Origin: Hirsutella rhossiliensis
Lineage: Eukaryota; Ascomycota; Sordariomycetes; Hypocreales; Ophiocordycipitaceae
Length of the DNA stretch: 64,000 nucleotides
Direction: 5' to 3'
NCBI RefSeq assembly: GCF_020360975.1
Contig: NW_025408667.1
Location: 8,184,001 to 8,248,000 of the forward strand
Below are positions 24,503 to 36,072 of this stretch, piece by piece. Position 1 is the stretch's first letter, and the number at the start of each line of letters is the position of its first letter. The position numbers and the translations under genes are program-made. Under the pieces are notes generated by a model, which had not been told where the DNA came from, searched no databases, and was given only the letters and a program-made list of their open reading frames with translations.

Positions 24503-27500
24503 GTCGCGAGATGTGGTTGGATACAGTGACCAGGCAGAGATGCTCGGCGAAGCTGAAGAAAGTAATGCAGTTTTTGCGGAGCCCAGGCCGTATATAAACA
24601 GTTGGGCAGGCCCAACACCTCAGGCTGGTCCGTCGTGCATATACGTGAGTAACGTGACATCATGCCGTGAAGCAAGTCGCACCCATGCTGAACAAGCCAT
24701 ATTAAGAAGCGAAGGCCTCTTGGGTCTGGACTTTGACCAAGGATGCTAAATGCCTCGGAAACGGCACGGAAAGTTCAAATAGGGAAGCCGACTGGGCGCA
24801 TTGCAACGTCTCACAGTGACGTGGCACTGCCGATCAAAGATAGCGAATTAAAGACAGGGGTTCTATTTGGGACTGAGATTCTAGATCTATACGGAGAAGT
24901 ATCTATCGCAAGTGATAATGCCCTAGTGCATTTGTGCTATACACCGGTGAGCCACGACAAATGTCAGCTACATCAAGACGAGCCATGTACAGCAGAGTTT
25001 CTTCTTGTAGCCTTTAACGGCTGATGCATTCAACTTCTCACTCTTACATGCCATTCACTCTACATAATTTACCTCGGGAAAGAAACCGCAGGTCTTACCA
25101 CTTGTAGAGTGAGATCGCGGATTTTGGGGACAGACACTTATCTCTTTCAGAATCAGTCGACTTATAGGTGAAACCAAGGGTTTGGAGACGCGAGGGACGG
25201 AGTTCTGGCTTAGCTAATAATGGCCTTCGCGGCGCAGGCGCGGCGGGGGCTAGGGAGTGAGATATTTCAGTCCGAAATTCAATAGGAAGAAGGTATACTC
25301 GGTAACGACAAGAACGCCGGAGAGCCGGTATGCTCCCTGTGACCTCCCTGCCTTCATTGAACGAGGGGACGAGTATAACACCACTACCGGGGAAAGGGTT
25401 TAGTACATTGAACATGCCTAGGTTGGCTGCAGCAACATCTCGCGCCAGCTGGCCAAGATGCAAAACCACAACCCGGCACCACACTACGGAGACGGCCAGG
25501 TCGTGTGGTGAGGCACGTCCGCCTTGGGGTGAGACAACGCTCCGAGTGAGCACATTGAGAATCTTGCCGATTTGCATGCCCAAGAACTAGCTTGAGCTGT
25601 GCGCGGCCATCTGGCTCGAGATGCTCTGACACGTTTCACGGGAGGCGTGCCTAGGTTGACGATTACTCTACCCGACGGATGGCCATAGGCGGTAGGCAGT
25701 TCGTATGAGTAAAATAACTCGATTTGCCTAATAACACACACTTATTTCGAGGCCCACCGCAAATGAATCTTGGGAGCCACAACCTGCATTGCCAAATGGC
25801 CATCACTAGCCTTTCGTAAATGCATTCGGAGTCATTGCGCCCTCAGGAGCTGGCGTTGGTGACCCCTAGTCGGGCCGGGTTCTCCCGATTGGAGTAGCAC
25901 TCTTTCCTGTCGTCACCTTCCAAGGCAATATCGCACTCGTCTATATTATGCTTGTCTACCACATTGACCTGGCCATGTCTCCGCCCAAAGCCAGACACCA
26001 TATTTTGCTCATGAGCTTGATTAATATTCCGCAGTATAGGACTATCTCAACTCATATCTCGGCCCCCATGATTTATTTCAAGCCTTGGTGTACAACTGTG
26101 AGTGCGAGAATTAAGACTTGGGGGTAATATCGACACATGAACTTGTAAATGGAATAAAAATATCAAGCAACGCGAATGTCTTGCTTTTCCTTCCTAAATA
26201 TATTATCAGCCTACTTCAACTTTCCGACCACTATACTATAGCTCGACTATCGTTGACTTATCTAGAGACTTTCTCGTCTCTTTGCCATCAGACTCGCTAG
26301 CATCCCTTACAACTCTGTATATTATTTTCCTAAGCCATCATGAAGCTCCTTTCTGTTCTCTCCTTCGTCTTCCTGGGTGCCGCCGCTCCTTTGTCAGGGG
26401 GTCAAGATGACGAAAGGCCTAGGATTGAAGCTAAACTGACGAGCCTTGATGGACTCGACCGCACACTCGAGGTGACTAATACTAACACAGAACCAATCTC
26501 GGAGTCAAGGGCCAGCAGAGCCCGTCTCGGCACTAAACTAGGGTAATAGACATAGAAGAGCCTGGCCCAGACTGGATCGACCTACAGACTACCAAGGAGA
26601 CAGCCCAGGCCACTCTCAATTAACAAAGATACAAGACAGTAGGCATTCACCCCTGGGCAAGTGCTCCGGCCAAACTGATTGCGGGAGACGACCTCACTCT
26701 CTATTATTGGTACCTTAGGTCCAATAGAACGGCCGGGCACGATACTGGGCACTACCGAAAGATGAAGAACGGCTGAAATATAAAAAAATGGCTTAATAGC
26801 AGCACCCCCAACCTTTTATTAGGGAGGCCGACCGTCAGGAACCCGTAAGACGCAGCTATCGGGAGATTTGGGCTGGGGATTAAGATATTACTTCAGAGCT
26901 CTAGAATAAACGCGTGTTAGATAACATATCGAGGGCAGACTTCGATTCGTTAGGCCTAAAACTTCCCGCAGCGATTTGGGCCCCGTTTCTCTGGTCGCGG
27001 AAGTTGTCCAAACTTCACACATGCTTTGGATGTACCCTAGTCTAAAGCCTACGTTTCTTCGCTATCGCTATCGTTCGTCATCACTTCAAGGGGACTATAC
27101 AACCCAATAGTCATAAGCTTCTATGAATTAAGAGCCCGTAGAGTTCCCGATAGGGTTGTCACCGGGTCAGACGGCATAAGAAGTTCGACACTTGCAGCCA
27201 ACGTCGTTCTTACCGTTACTGGAGTCTCCTCCGCCCTGACAGGGGGAGGGGCAAGTCCGCAAACGACTTCGTGCACGGCAGCGTGCCTGGAGTGTCGCTA
27301 TGCTTGAAACCACCGGAAGCGTAATCTGCAGCACGGCGACGCCGTTTGGCCCATCAAGTCGCGCATAAGGAAAATATGTCTGATATGTCAAGATAGCAAC
27401 TCCCCGTGCGAAGATTTGTCTCCACCGTCCCACCTATGTCAGAGAATCAATTATATGCATGTAACTTACTCACGTGGCAATAACAGGTTCATATGCTGCA

Positions 27501-27843
27501 TGTCCTTTTAAATGCGCCGATGAGATAGCGGGTTGGCGTCATACGACTGCAACCCGCATCCCGTGGTGCCACGGCTCTGAAATAGAGGATCATTAATTAA
27601 TACGCCGCTTCTATAGGGTTCAGTTCAATATACCTTGCCCAGAGCTCTACGCATGTACATGAAAACCGAATACTGTGACGTAATCGTCGTCGACAGTTCG
27701 CCGAAAATCGGCAGGTCATTTCATTAGTTTCAAGGATTTGGGGGCGTCGACCAACATTGTACGAAAAGGCACCGTGTTACCCAGAGCCTGGCCCATCGTC
27801 CGTCCCAGTTGCCATCCAAGTCATGCATGCAACAGACCAAGAG
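24503..27843. other. Spacer between pyruvate carboxylase and cluster
   Basis: Holds the divergent upstream regions of the carboxylase (left) and the FAD epoxidase (right), and one small secreted-protein-like frame at 26,340. An open frame of 162 codons on the minus strand (25,095-25,583) is unsupported. From 26.5 to 27.2 kb the sequence looks decayed, with many TAA/TAG in all frames. Confidence 0.5.
26340..26546 (+). CDS. Small secreted-protein-like ORF (68 aa), perhaps a remnant
   Basis: Starts MKLLSVLSFVFLGAAAPLSG, a convincing signal peptide, after an AT-rich leader with a good context (CATC before ATG). The next part, IEAKLTSLDG..LEVTNTNTE, is reminiscent of the propeptide start of M35 deuterolysin proteases (VKLTxxxN..VxVTNTG). 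That comparison is from memory and weak. The frame stops after 68 codons and no continuation is seen in the next 600 bases. It is either a small secreted protein or the stub of a broken protease gene. Confidence 0.35.
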   Translation: MKLLSVLSFVFLGAAAPLSGGQDDERPRIEAKLTSLDGLDRTLEVTNTNTEPISESRASRARLGTKLG

Positions 27844-29421
27844 ATGTCACAAGAACGATTCAAAGTCATCATTGTCGGAGGCTCCGTCACAGGCCTCACG
27901 CTGGCTCACAGCCTGCATAAAATCGGAGTGGATTACACAATCCTAGAGAAACGATCGACTATTGCACCGCAAGAAGGAGCGTCGATTGGGATCCTACCAA
28001 ACGGAGCTCGCGTGTTGGACCAACTTGGACTATATGGGGCCATCGAGCGGGCCACTGCACCTCTCGGGGCTACCAATATTCGTTTCCAAGATGGCTTCCA
28101 CTTTAGCAGTCCTTATCCGAAGAAGATACTTGAAAAGTGCCTACGTCCCCCTCCACTCCTGCAGTTTATCGGTCCGTCACTAATCCAGCCTATCACAGCT
28201 TTGGATACCCTATTGCCTTCTTGGAAAGACGGAAACTGCTAGAGATTTTGTACGATGCCTTGCCCGATAAGGCCGAAGCCAGGGTCAACAAGACAGTCTC
28301 CAGCATTGATCAACAGACAGGGGACGGGAAAAGCGGCGTCCGAGTCAGGACCCTAGACGGAGATGTGTACGAGGGTGACATGGTTGTTGGGGCAGACGGA
28401 GTGCATAGTAGAACCCGGAGTGAAATGTGGCGCTTGTCCAGCTCGTCAGGACTAGCTGAGATCTCGGCGAGCGAAAGGAGCAGTAAGTCCCTTGCTGCGC
28501 TGCAAATTGTCTGGCTGATGATGTATTCCAGGCATGTCGGTCGAGTACTCCTGCTGTTTCGGCATTTCTACGGGGATGCCTGAGCTCAAGCCCGGAGAGC
28601 AAGTCATGCGCATCTACTATGGTCGAACTTTGGTGGTGATCCCGTCCAAAGATGGGCTAGTCTTCTGGTTCTTGATACAAAAGCTTGACCAGAAATACAA
28701 GTATGGCGATGCCCCTCGCTTTACCTCCGAGCAGGCTGCCGCACAATGCTTGCAACTGGCGGATGCCCCAATTGCAAAAGACGTCCGATTCGGGCATGTG
28801 TGGCGGAATCAACAGATCTTCAACATGGTCGCTTTGGAAGAGAAGGTCTTTCAGACTTGGTCTTTCGGCCGTTTGGTATGCATCGGCGACAGCATGCACA
28901 AGGTATAGTATCTTTTGCCCGACCCCAAGCTCATTCATGGATGCTGACCGGTGGCCGATTACCAGATGACAGTCAACCTCGGACAAGGCGCCAACTGCGC
29001 CATTGAAGACGTTGCCGTCCTTTCCAACCTGCTACGCGACTGCCTGGGGAAGAAAAACGCCACGAAGCCAACATATAAGGAGCTTGATGCCCTGCTGCGC
29101 CGCTTCAACCACATGCACTTATCGAGAGTGGCTCATATCTGTAGCATGTCATGGATTGTTACACGAGTCCATGCGCAAGATGGACTCATTCCAAATATTG
29201 TGGGGAGGTATCTAATGCCATATTTCGCAGGTCACTTCGAAAGCCGGCCTTTCAACATGATTGCGGATGCCGCAGCTTTGGATTTTATACCCTTGCCGCG
29301 ATCTTCGTTTCCGGGTTGGAAGAAGTATAGGACCAAGCGGACTGGGGTTGGACCCTGGATTGTGGCAACGCACCTGTTGTTGCTGTTGATCATGGTGAAA
29401 ATATTTTTTGCTTACAGGTAG
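27844..29421 (+). CDS. FAD-dependent monooxygenase (prenyl epoxidase)
   Basis: Four exons, 27,844-28,136, 28,199-28,482, 28,532-28,902 and 28,966-29,421, give 467 aa. Motifs: FAD dinucleotide fold [35 protein letters not shown], the DG motif [12 protein letters not shown], the GD motif [10 protein letters not shown], then [22 protein letters not shown]-terminal hydrophobic segment ([20 protein letters not shown]) anchors it to a membrane. This is the layout of PaxM/Pyr5/SubE-type epoxidases, which epoxidise the terminal alkene of the prenyl chain to trigger cyclisation. Start: the Met before [12 protein letters not shown]; a Met at 27,823 adds seven residues. It is convergent with the terpene cyclase, 284 bp away, whose substrate it should make. 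Confidence 0.9.
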
Positions 29422-29705
29422 TGACTTGAGGAAAAGATCCCTTGACTTGATGCCAAGTTTCGCAACAATTCTCCTCGCTTATATTGAGATGGCCCATAGT
29501 CTTCCAGATACACTGCCGTGCCGTATTCGTCTGAGCTAGTGGGCCGGCCCTGCTCTCCAGTGATGACCTCTTTTCCTCTTCCCAACATCTAGATTGTCCT
29601 ATTTACTTCGTATATGCCCAAGACGCCATATCTGCCGCCCTTCCACACCAGTCACAGAAACCCTGATTGTCTGCCTTCGACAGAAAAAGTATAGTTGTCG
29701 ATGGT

Positions 29706-30512
29706 TTACGTCGTCTTCTTTGAACTTTTGGCCGCAGCCTCTTCCCGCTCGAATCGACGAACGTACCAGAGGCAGATGCCATACGACCCGTCTAGCAAGA
29801 GGAACGTGCAGACGAACCAAATGTAAAAGGGAGAAGCCATGAACTCGTGATCTCTCCTCCAGTATCTGTACCGGACAACATCCTGGGGCACAATAACTAG
29901 GGACCCAAAGAATCGGGAGAACCTTGCAAGCAAGTTGGCCCATAAGACTTCTATTTCGTTCCAACACGGTAGACGGGGGTTGCTTTGGACGTACCATAGG
30001 AAGTATGATGCTCCACGCGAGTGCCCTCGACTGATCAGTTGGCTTAACCCTCCAACAGTCAAGAGGAGCTGGCAGCCGTAAGCGCTCCAAGCCTGGGCCA
30101 GAGCGGGCCCGATCTGTGCGGCCAGCGCCAGATGCGCTGACATCCAGCCCGCAACACAGACAATGAAGATTATGGGGATATTCCTTTGTACCAGTGGCGC
30201 GTGGGCCCATTCTCTCGGTGCATTTTTGATGGCGGTGTACATGACGCCGCAATTCAGCACCAGCCCCGTGTAATGAACCCACTTCTCCAGGTCGCTACCG
30301 AACGGGTAGATCAAAGCATAAGTCAGTTCCCAAGCGAAATTGCAGCATAGTGGCATCAAGGCCATGCCGTAGGTCTGATCCCGCAGAGATTTGTAAATCA
30401 TGCCGACATAGTTGGTCGTCCAGCCAACGCCCATCAGTAGTTTGCAGGTGTCGGCAATCCAGGCAACATCATGATACTCGGGGGGCGCCCGGGATAGGTC
30501 AGCAACGTTCAT
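29706..30512 (-). CDS. Integral-membrane terpene cyclase (Pyr4 family)
   Basis: Hydrophobic protein with about seven membrane helices. Two exons, 30,512-29,995 and 29,922-29,706, give 244 aa, the usual Pyr4-family length; the 72 nt intron between them is in frame and lacks a stop, so an unspliced form would be 268 aa. Splicing restores SYFLWFSRFFGSLVIVPQD, which is family-like. The two acidic residues known to be catalytic in Pyr4 have counterparts: Glu in FAWELTYALIYPF and Asp in LLLDGSYGICLWYVRR. It should protonate the epoxide made by the neighbouring FAD enzyme and start polyene cyclisation to a decalin. The Met at 30,512 begins the conserved N-terminus; an upstream Met (30,620) adds 36 unrelated residues. 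Confidence 0.9.
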   Translation of the reverse strand: MNVADLSRAPPEYHDVAWIADTCKLLMGVGWTTNYVGMIYKSLRDQTYGMALMPLCCNFAWELTYALIYPFGSDLEKWVHYTGLVLNCGVMYTAIKNAPREWAHAPLVQRNIPIIFIVCVAGWMSAHLALAAQIGPALAQAWSAYGCQLLLTVGGLSQLISRGHSRGASYFLWYVQSNPRLPCWNEIEVLWANLLARFSRFFGSLVIVPQDVVRYRYWRRDHEFMASPFYIWFVCTFLLLDGSYGICLWYVRRFEREEAAAKSSKKTT

Positions 30513-30991
30513 GTTTGCGAGACGTGTTGCAGTAAACGTTGGATTTTGGATATACAGTGATTCCGAAGTCGAACAATGAGAAAAGTGCGGATTGCAGATG
30601 GGTGCCTTGAGTTGTAGCAACTACTTTGTCCAAATATGAAGGCAGATGTGGAAAAGTTTCACCCGGCTACTTGTTGGCAAGCCTTCTGTCATCTCGGCAA
30701 GTTGAGCGAGGGTTCGGGGTTTTTTGAGCGATTGAGTGGGACGAGCTCCGAAGTCACCGCATCGCACTCTGCATTAGGGGTCATACGACGTATTCCACAC
30801 GGCAAACGTCCCCGAGCAAACACTGGTCTCCACGGAGTTCCGGGCTATGATACGCGCGGAAATCACCACGCAGCAAGCCCTGTTGCTCTATTAACACGGC
30901 CCTCTGTGCACGAAATAGAGCCTAACCGGCTTGCCTGGACATGGGACGGTAAAATCGGCAGGCCAGTGGAACTCTGGTAGATTAGGTTTTG
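30513..30991. other. Spacer between cyclase promoter and SDR 3' end
   Basis: 479 bp. Upstream region of the minus-strand cyclase and 3' flank of the minus-strand SDR. No gene or clear motif. Confidence 0.6.
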
Positions 30992-31854
30992 CTAGCCCAC
31001 CACGTTTGTCCATCCATGATCCACGGCGATCACACCCCCATTGACCACATTCCACCCCGGCCCGTTGGACAAGGACACACACAATGCGGCCACCTCCTCG
31101 GCATCACAAGGCTGTGGCTTCAGGCACGAGAGGATCTCTGCTACCTTCTGGCGTCCTTCCGGGTGGCACCCAGTCCGGAAAGCATCACTTATGTTAGTCT
31201 CGATCATGACGCCCAGTATCAATGCATGACAGCGAATGCCCTTGGGACCGTAGAAAGCAGCAGTGCTCTTGGTCAGCCCGACTAAGCCATGCTTGCTTGC
31301 CGTATACGCCGCCCCTAAACCAAGCTATTAGCCTCTGCATGTCTGCGTAATACCGGGCGAGTGGAAGGCTTGCCTGCAAGCCAGCCGGCTTTGGCTGCTG
31401 CGGATGCAATGTTAATGATGCACCCATCTGGATTCGGTTTCTGCAACATGCTGCACACGGCCAATTTGCTGAGCAGGAACGGAGCTGTTAGGTTTACCCC
31501 CATCACCGTGTCCCACAGTTCGAGATCGAGGTCGCCCACTGGCTCGAAGCGGTCCATGACGGCGGCATTATTGATCAGGATATCCAACGTCCCAAATTTG
31601 CCGGCGATCTCCTCGAACAGATGTTTCATGGCGCTCCGGCTTGTAATGTCGGCCGTCACGGCGGTCAGGGAACCGATTTCCGCCATCTCGGCCGAAGTCT
31701 GCTTTATTCGTTCATCGTTGATGTCGCAAATGACGACGTTGGCACCGGCGATGAGAAACGCCGCCGCGATTGCTTTCCCAAGCCCGCCAGCTCCTCCCGT
31801 GACAAGACAGGTTTTCCCGACTAGGGCAGCCGACTCGCTTCTGGGCACTAACAT
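30992..31854 (-). CDS. Short-chain dehydrogenase/reductase
   Basis: Two exons, 31,854-31,374 and 31,314-30,992, give 267 aa. Rossmann motif TGGAGGLGKAIA (TGxxxGxG), adenine-ring Asp in VVICDINDE and TADITS, NNAA, active-site Ser in IINIASAAAKAG and Tyr-x-x-x-Lys in GAAYTASKHGLVG; a classical SDR. The acidic residue after beta-2 (CDIND) suggests NAD(H). The intron starts with GC (GCAAGC..CTAAT..TTTAG): using it rejoins LAG|AAYTASK perfectly, whereas the nearby GTATTA donor gives the wrong frame. In diterpenoid-pyrone clusters SDRs oxidise or reduce the C-3 oxygen left by cyclisation; that role is inferred. It is divergent from the prenyltransferase across a 1.07 kb shared upstream region. Confidence 0.88.
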
Positions 31855-32924
31855 CGCGCGATTGTGGCTTCAAAGAATAGCGATAAGATTAGAGCAGGGT
31901 AGAAAGATAGGTTGTATGTTATACAATCATTCGGTTCCGCGTGCTGATGCCGTTCACGTAAAGGGAGCTGTACAGTGGTGCTTTCGTGTTTCCTACGGTA
32001 TACTCGCCTACTTGAAAGGGAATACACAGAGTGACATTTTATACGCTGGGCTGTAGTGGTATGCATCTACAGGGTCCCAGGTGGTGGTAGGCAGTAGACA
32101 TAACAAAGAGTTTTATTACCCGGTTTGTAGAACTGAATCCTCGCTGGGTCCTTGTTTTGCTACTCGACAAACAGTCGAGCGTCGTAGGCTTCGACCGGTT
32201 CCGAGATGAGTATCAAGACCCTCACTCATCCAGTACTCGCCGACAATGAGAGCTTATTCACCGATCGAAAACGCTAATTCACCGATAGTAAGCGATGGCG
32301 GCCGTTTAATAAACTCGCCGACACATGGCTCTTCTCTGACGTTCCACACATCGTCTAGAAACTTGCCTCGCTTGGGGATGGAGCAAGCAGGTCAAAGAAA
32401 CCCCACATGTAGTCATACTATATTCTGTCGGTGACAGGGCTGCTCCTTCGACGTGAACGAGCATCCCATCCAGGCTAACTGGTTTGGGAAACTACCTCGT
32501 TGAAACTGGGTGTTTCACGCCTCGGATGCTATGGAGATCGCAGGTCATAGGTCAATAAACGATTACACGTATGGCACCACGTCCAGTCTCATAGGGTGGG
32601 CCTCTAGTGCAATGTCGCCGGGAAACAAGAGTACCGAGTTCCAATCCTTGTTTCTTGGGTATGCCAAAAGCGCTCGAGGTCACTTCCATCTAAGGGCGAT
32701 TCATAAACCCAGTTCCCGCAGCTTAAACTAAACGCTGGTGGAGGGGGACGGTCCTGGGCAATGCGGGACATCAGACAGTGATCATACACAAAATATCACT
32801 ATCAGAACCGCGTTTTGCTTCTGAGATACAAGAGAGGCCGTCTGATATCTGACCTTTGCTAAAAAGCCAACCTGGTTTATCTGCAGCTTGGAGTGGCAGC
32901 ATCCAGCAACACGGGAATCTAACC
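31855..32924. promoter_or_regulatory. Shared divergent upstream region of SDR and prenyltransferase
   Basis: 1.07 kb between two start codons on opposite strands, so it must carry both promoters. No gene is present. I could not identify a specific regulator site with confidence. Confidence 0.5.
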
Positions 32925-34023
32925 ATGGCAGCCACAGCAAATAGGCAGCTATTTCGTCATCTCCTCAGGCTATCTCGATTCAACAAGTACAATCCTATCT
33001 TTACGACTTTCGCCGGAGGTAAGATCTGATCCCTGCACTGAGTTGAACCCGGACCTGACAGAGCCAAATCAAGCGTGGTCCGTGTTGTTGGCAGGCGCGG
33101 CCGAACTCGCTGATCAACGCTCGGCAACTTCGCCTGCCTTCGTCTTTCGACAGACTACTTTATGCTTCCTTGCCGCGTACCTGTTTTGCGGTGCTGGCAT
33201 GGTTTGGAACGACTGGATTGATCGAGATATTGACGCCAATGTTTCTCGCACCAAGGACCGTCCCCTGGCATCGGGTAAGGTCACCACGACTGAGGCCATG
33301 ATATGGATGGTATTACAAGCGGCCCTGTCTTGGGGTGTGCTTGAAGTACTTCTCGGTGGCAAGGACGTGTAAGTTCTGTTCCTCTATTTCCTTTGGCGCC
33401 ACCCTCTAATCATTGGCCGGTCTGACTGTGGCGCGAACAGATGGAAACATTTCGTGCCCGTTATGGTTGCATCAATTCTTTATCCATTTGGTAAACGACC
33501 GGTCGCCCGGACGCTGCGTATCTACCCACAGTACATCCTGGCTCTTACGATCGCCTGGCCCGCCATCCCAGGACGGGCCGCCATTTACGGCCAACACGAA
33601 TCCTTCTCCGAGACAGCCCACCAGTGCCTGCCTCTCTGCATCATGGTATTCTTCTGGACCATTTACCTGAACACGGCATATAGCTATCAGGACGTGGTTG
33701 ACGATCGAAAGTTGAACGTGAATTCCTTCTACAACATTGCAGGAAGGCATACTCATGTATTGCTCGTGCTGCTCGTCAGTCCGATCCTAGCGTGCTTGCC
33801 TCTATACCTTGCTGAATTCCGCTCTATGTGGCTCTGGATAAGTTGGATGGGGGTTTGGACCGCGGCTTTGGTGGTACAGCTGGTTCGATTCGACCCACAG
33901 CAGCCTGCAAGCGGAGGGTCCCTGCACAAAAGCAACTTTATCCTCGGCGTCTGGACGATCATCGCGTGCGCGATTGAGGTATTTCTCAACGATAACGTGA
34001 GGCGTTTTTCTCCCGTCTTCTAA
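32925..34023 (+). CDS. UbiA-family prenyltransferase
   Basis: Three exons, 32,925-33,018, 33,062-33,368 and 33,441-34,023, give 327 aa; phases match. Starts LLRLSRFNKYNPIFTTFAG. The first Asp-rich motif is NDWIDRDID followed by RTKDRPLASG; the second is DVVDDRKLNVNS with Tyr-Gln before it (SYQDVVDD). About eight to nine helices follow. This is the Pyr6/AusN/SubC type of membrane aromatic or pyrone prenyltransferase, which uses Mg2+ and a polyprenyl diphosphate. Given the GGPP synthase next door, it should attach a geranylgeranyl group to the PKS pyrone. It is the central joining enzyme of the cluster and its sequence looks fully intact. Confidence 0.92.
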
Positions 34024-35982
34024 AATATTTATTTTATACAATAATCGTTCCCAGAATGTGTTTGTAGTGACTTGGTTAAGAAGGTCATCAGCCCAGCCTA
34101 GGGAAGTTACTCTAGCAGTATCCCCAAACCTTTTTTTCGGTCACTTCTGGTTATAGGCATTCTTTTAAACAAAGGCTTCACCCTTGGGGGGCGCGACCAT
34201 CTTTCTCAAGTCCTAGCAGGACAGGAACGAACTCCTAAGATAAATCCAAGAAGCTTCATATCAGTGTTTGTGTAAACCAAGTTTTGCGCGCCATCACTAA
34301 CCAGGGGCGCCCGTGGCTAATATGAACGAGATCGTAAATTCCACTAATTGCCGGTAAAGGCAATCCCCGGCGCTCTTGCGAGAGGACACTCAAGTTATCA
34401 GGATCACTCGCTTAGCGTTTTTCCCACGCTCGCCGTTTTGCCTCGCTTGTCAGTTGTTGGTCGGCCTCTACGTCATGTCCAGTAGGCACCTTGAGTTTAA
34501 TAGAGACGGCCAGGAGCCACCTCCGCAGAGGTATGAAGCATCGACAGCTTCTGTTCAGTGAGGCGCTCAATTGCCTTTTTCAGACGTAGTCTGGCTGCAG
34601 GGTAGATATTGACAGACAAAGCGAGCGGTTTGGCAATGGAAAGCATGTCCCCGCGCTTTTTAAATTATTCCCAGCTTTGGCTACCAATGACTCTGTCGAC
34701 CGGATAATTTCGTTCACTCAAGTTCAATCACCACGGGAAACTAATTACGGCACAGCTCGGAATTTACACGTCGAGAGTATTAACTTAACCAATGACAGGA
34801 CTGGGATACGTACAAGATTACGCTTGGTGAAATGTCAGCTATATCTTTCGGTGAAGTACCAAAAATAGTGAAATCGAGCAGCGACGGAGGCGCGGTCCTT
34901 GTCTCACACCTTGATTGCTGACACCCACCGCTGCTTACATCGATCGGCGCTTTTACAGCAGCTGATGCGGCGACTTATCTTCCTGCTTCGAGGCGTTGAC
35001 GCGCTTCCAACGGGGCCGGTCAGATGGAGGCGCCACCGACATAATTTCCGCCGAAACCAGGGACGTCGGCAGCCGGAGTTTGAATCGACTACGTCGAGGG
35101 TGGGGGCGAAGCTGTTCCTACTAGGACGATCTCTTACGGCCAGGAAGTGGCTTCAATAGCAAGACCTGCCGTGCCGCACACTGCGAGTTGTAGTGTGCAA
35201 CAGCAGGAACCAGAGCGTTGCCATATAATTAATATATGTGTCAAGCTGGTAAAATACCGCTACACTATGCAAAATGAGGGCACCCCCAATAGAGGTGTTA
35301 CTAACGCGTATTATAGGCCCTTTCTTGTCCTGACAATATGGTTTCCCGTTCACAGAGCAGGGGCCGTGAACGGCAGTTGCGTCTCGCGCCCGCGCGGGCC
35401 AATTGTAGCTCTGATGGGTCTGCACCTCTGCCCGCATAATGTTCAGCGTCTGCACCGAGTGGGAGAGCTCCGGAAGCCCACCTAAGCCAAGCATGGGGCT
35501 GAGTCGAGGCATCCCTTTGAAAGCCCGAAGGTTGCAAGTATGGGCCTACCTCATGCTCTCATACTTCAAACCACCCCGAGTGCTATATGGTAAGTGTGAG
35601 CACAAGGTAGCATTGTGTAGAGAGCGCAGATCAAAAGACGTGTACAGAGAGATCAGGCCATAAGCAGCCTGGTAGTACGCTGCTCGGCGTGAGGTCTGTA
35701 CGAAGTGGCCGAGGTACCCAAAAGATCCATACCTTACTAAAGCCTTTGGGCCCCTGAAAAATAATGTCTGGGTAACGGGCACTCACGTTACTTCGGGGGA
35801 TTCTAGGTTTCCTAGGCGCTTTCCCATCGTTCCCGTACAAGCGCACGCTGCTGTGTAGCAGGAATCCTGGTTCTAATATAGGACTTGAAGCAATGCCAGA
35901 TATTTAGACACACCAGAGTAACAAAAAATTGTTCGTCGCCGATAATTTGTTAGACTCAACTCTATTAGGCGAGGTTCTCACC
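34024..35982. promoter_or_regulatory. Upstream region of the interrupted GGPP synthase gene
   Basis: About 2 kb without a supported gene. It would hold the native promoter of the GGPP synthase, whose original ATG lies at 35,983. Short open frames (for example 34,899-35,159 and 35,147-35,485) have no domain signal. Confidence 0.5.
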
Positions 35983-36072
35983 ATGTCCCAACCAGGGTGG
36001 TTTTCCATACCCAAGTATGGAAATACCCTTTCCATACTATGGCATGGACAGGGTATGGATATGGATCCATAG
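35983..36072 (+). other. Stranded original start of GGPP synthase
   Basis: The ATG at 35,983-35,985 is followed by seven bases of gene (TCCCAAC), then the hAT end at 35,993. Reading on into the transposon gives about 29 codons and stops at TAG 36,070-36,072. The bases 35,985-35,992 are the left copy of the 8 bp target duplication. The same codons (Ser-Gln-Pro-Thr) resume in frame at 38,641, showing this is the displaced 5' end. Confidence 0.85.

Noticed and set aside
25095..25583. 162-codon minus-strand frame between carboxylase and cluster
   Set aside because: No domain, and the sequence shows no matching introns or promoter features; probably chance.
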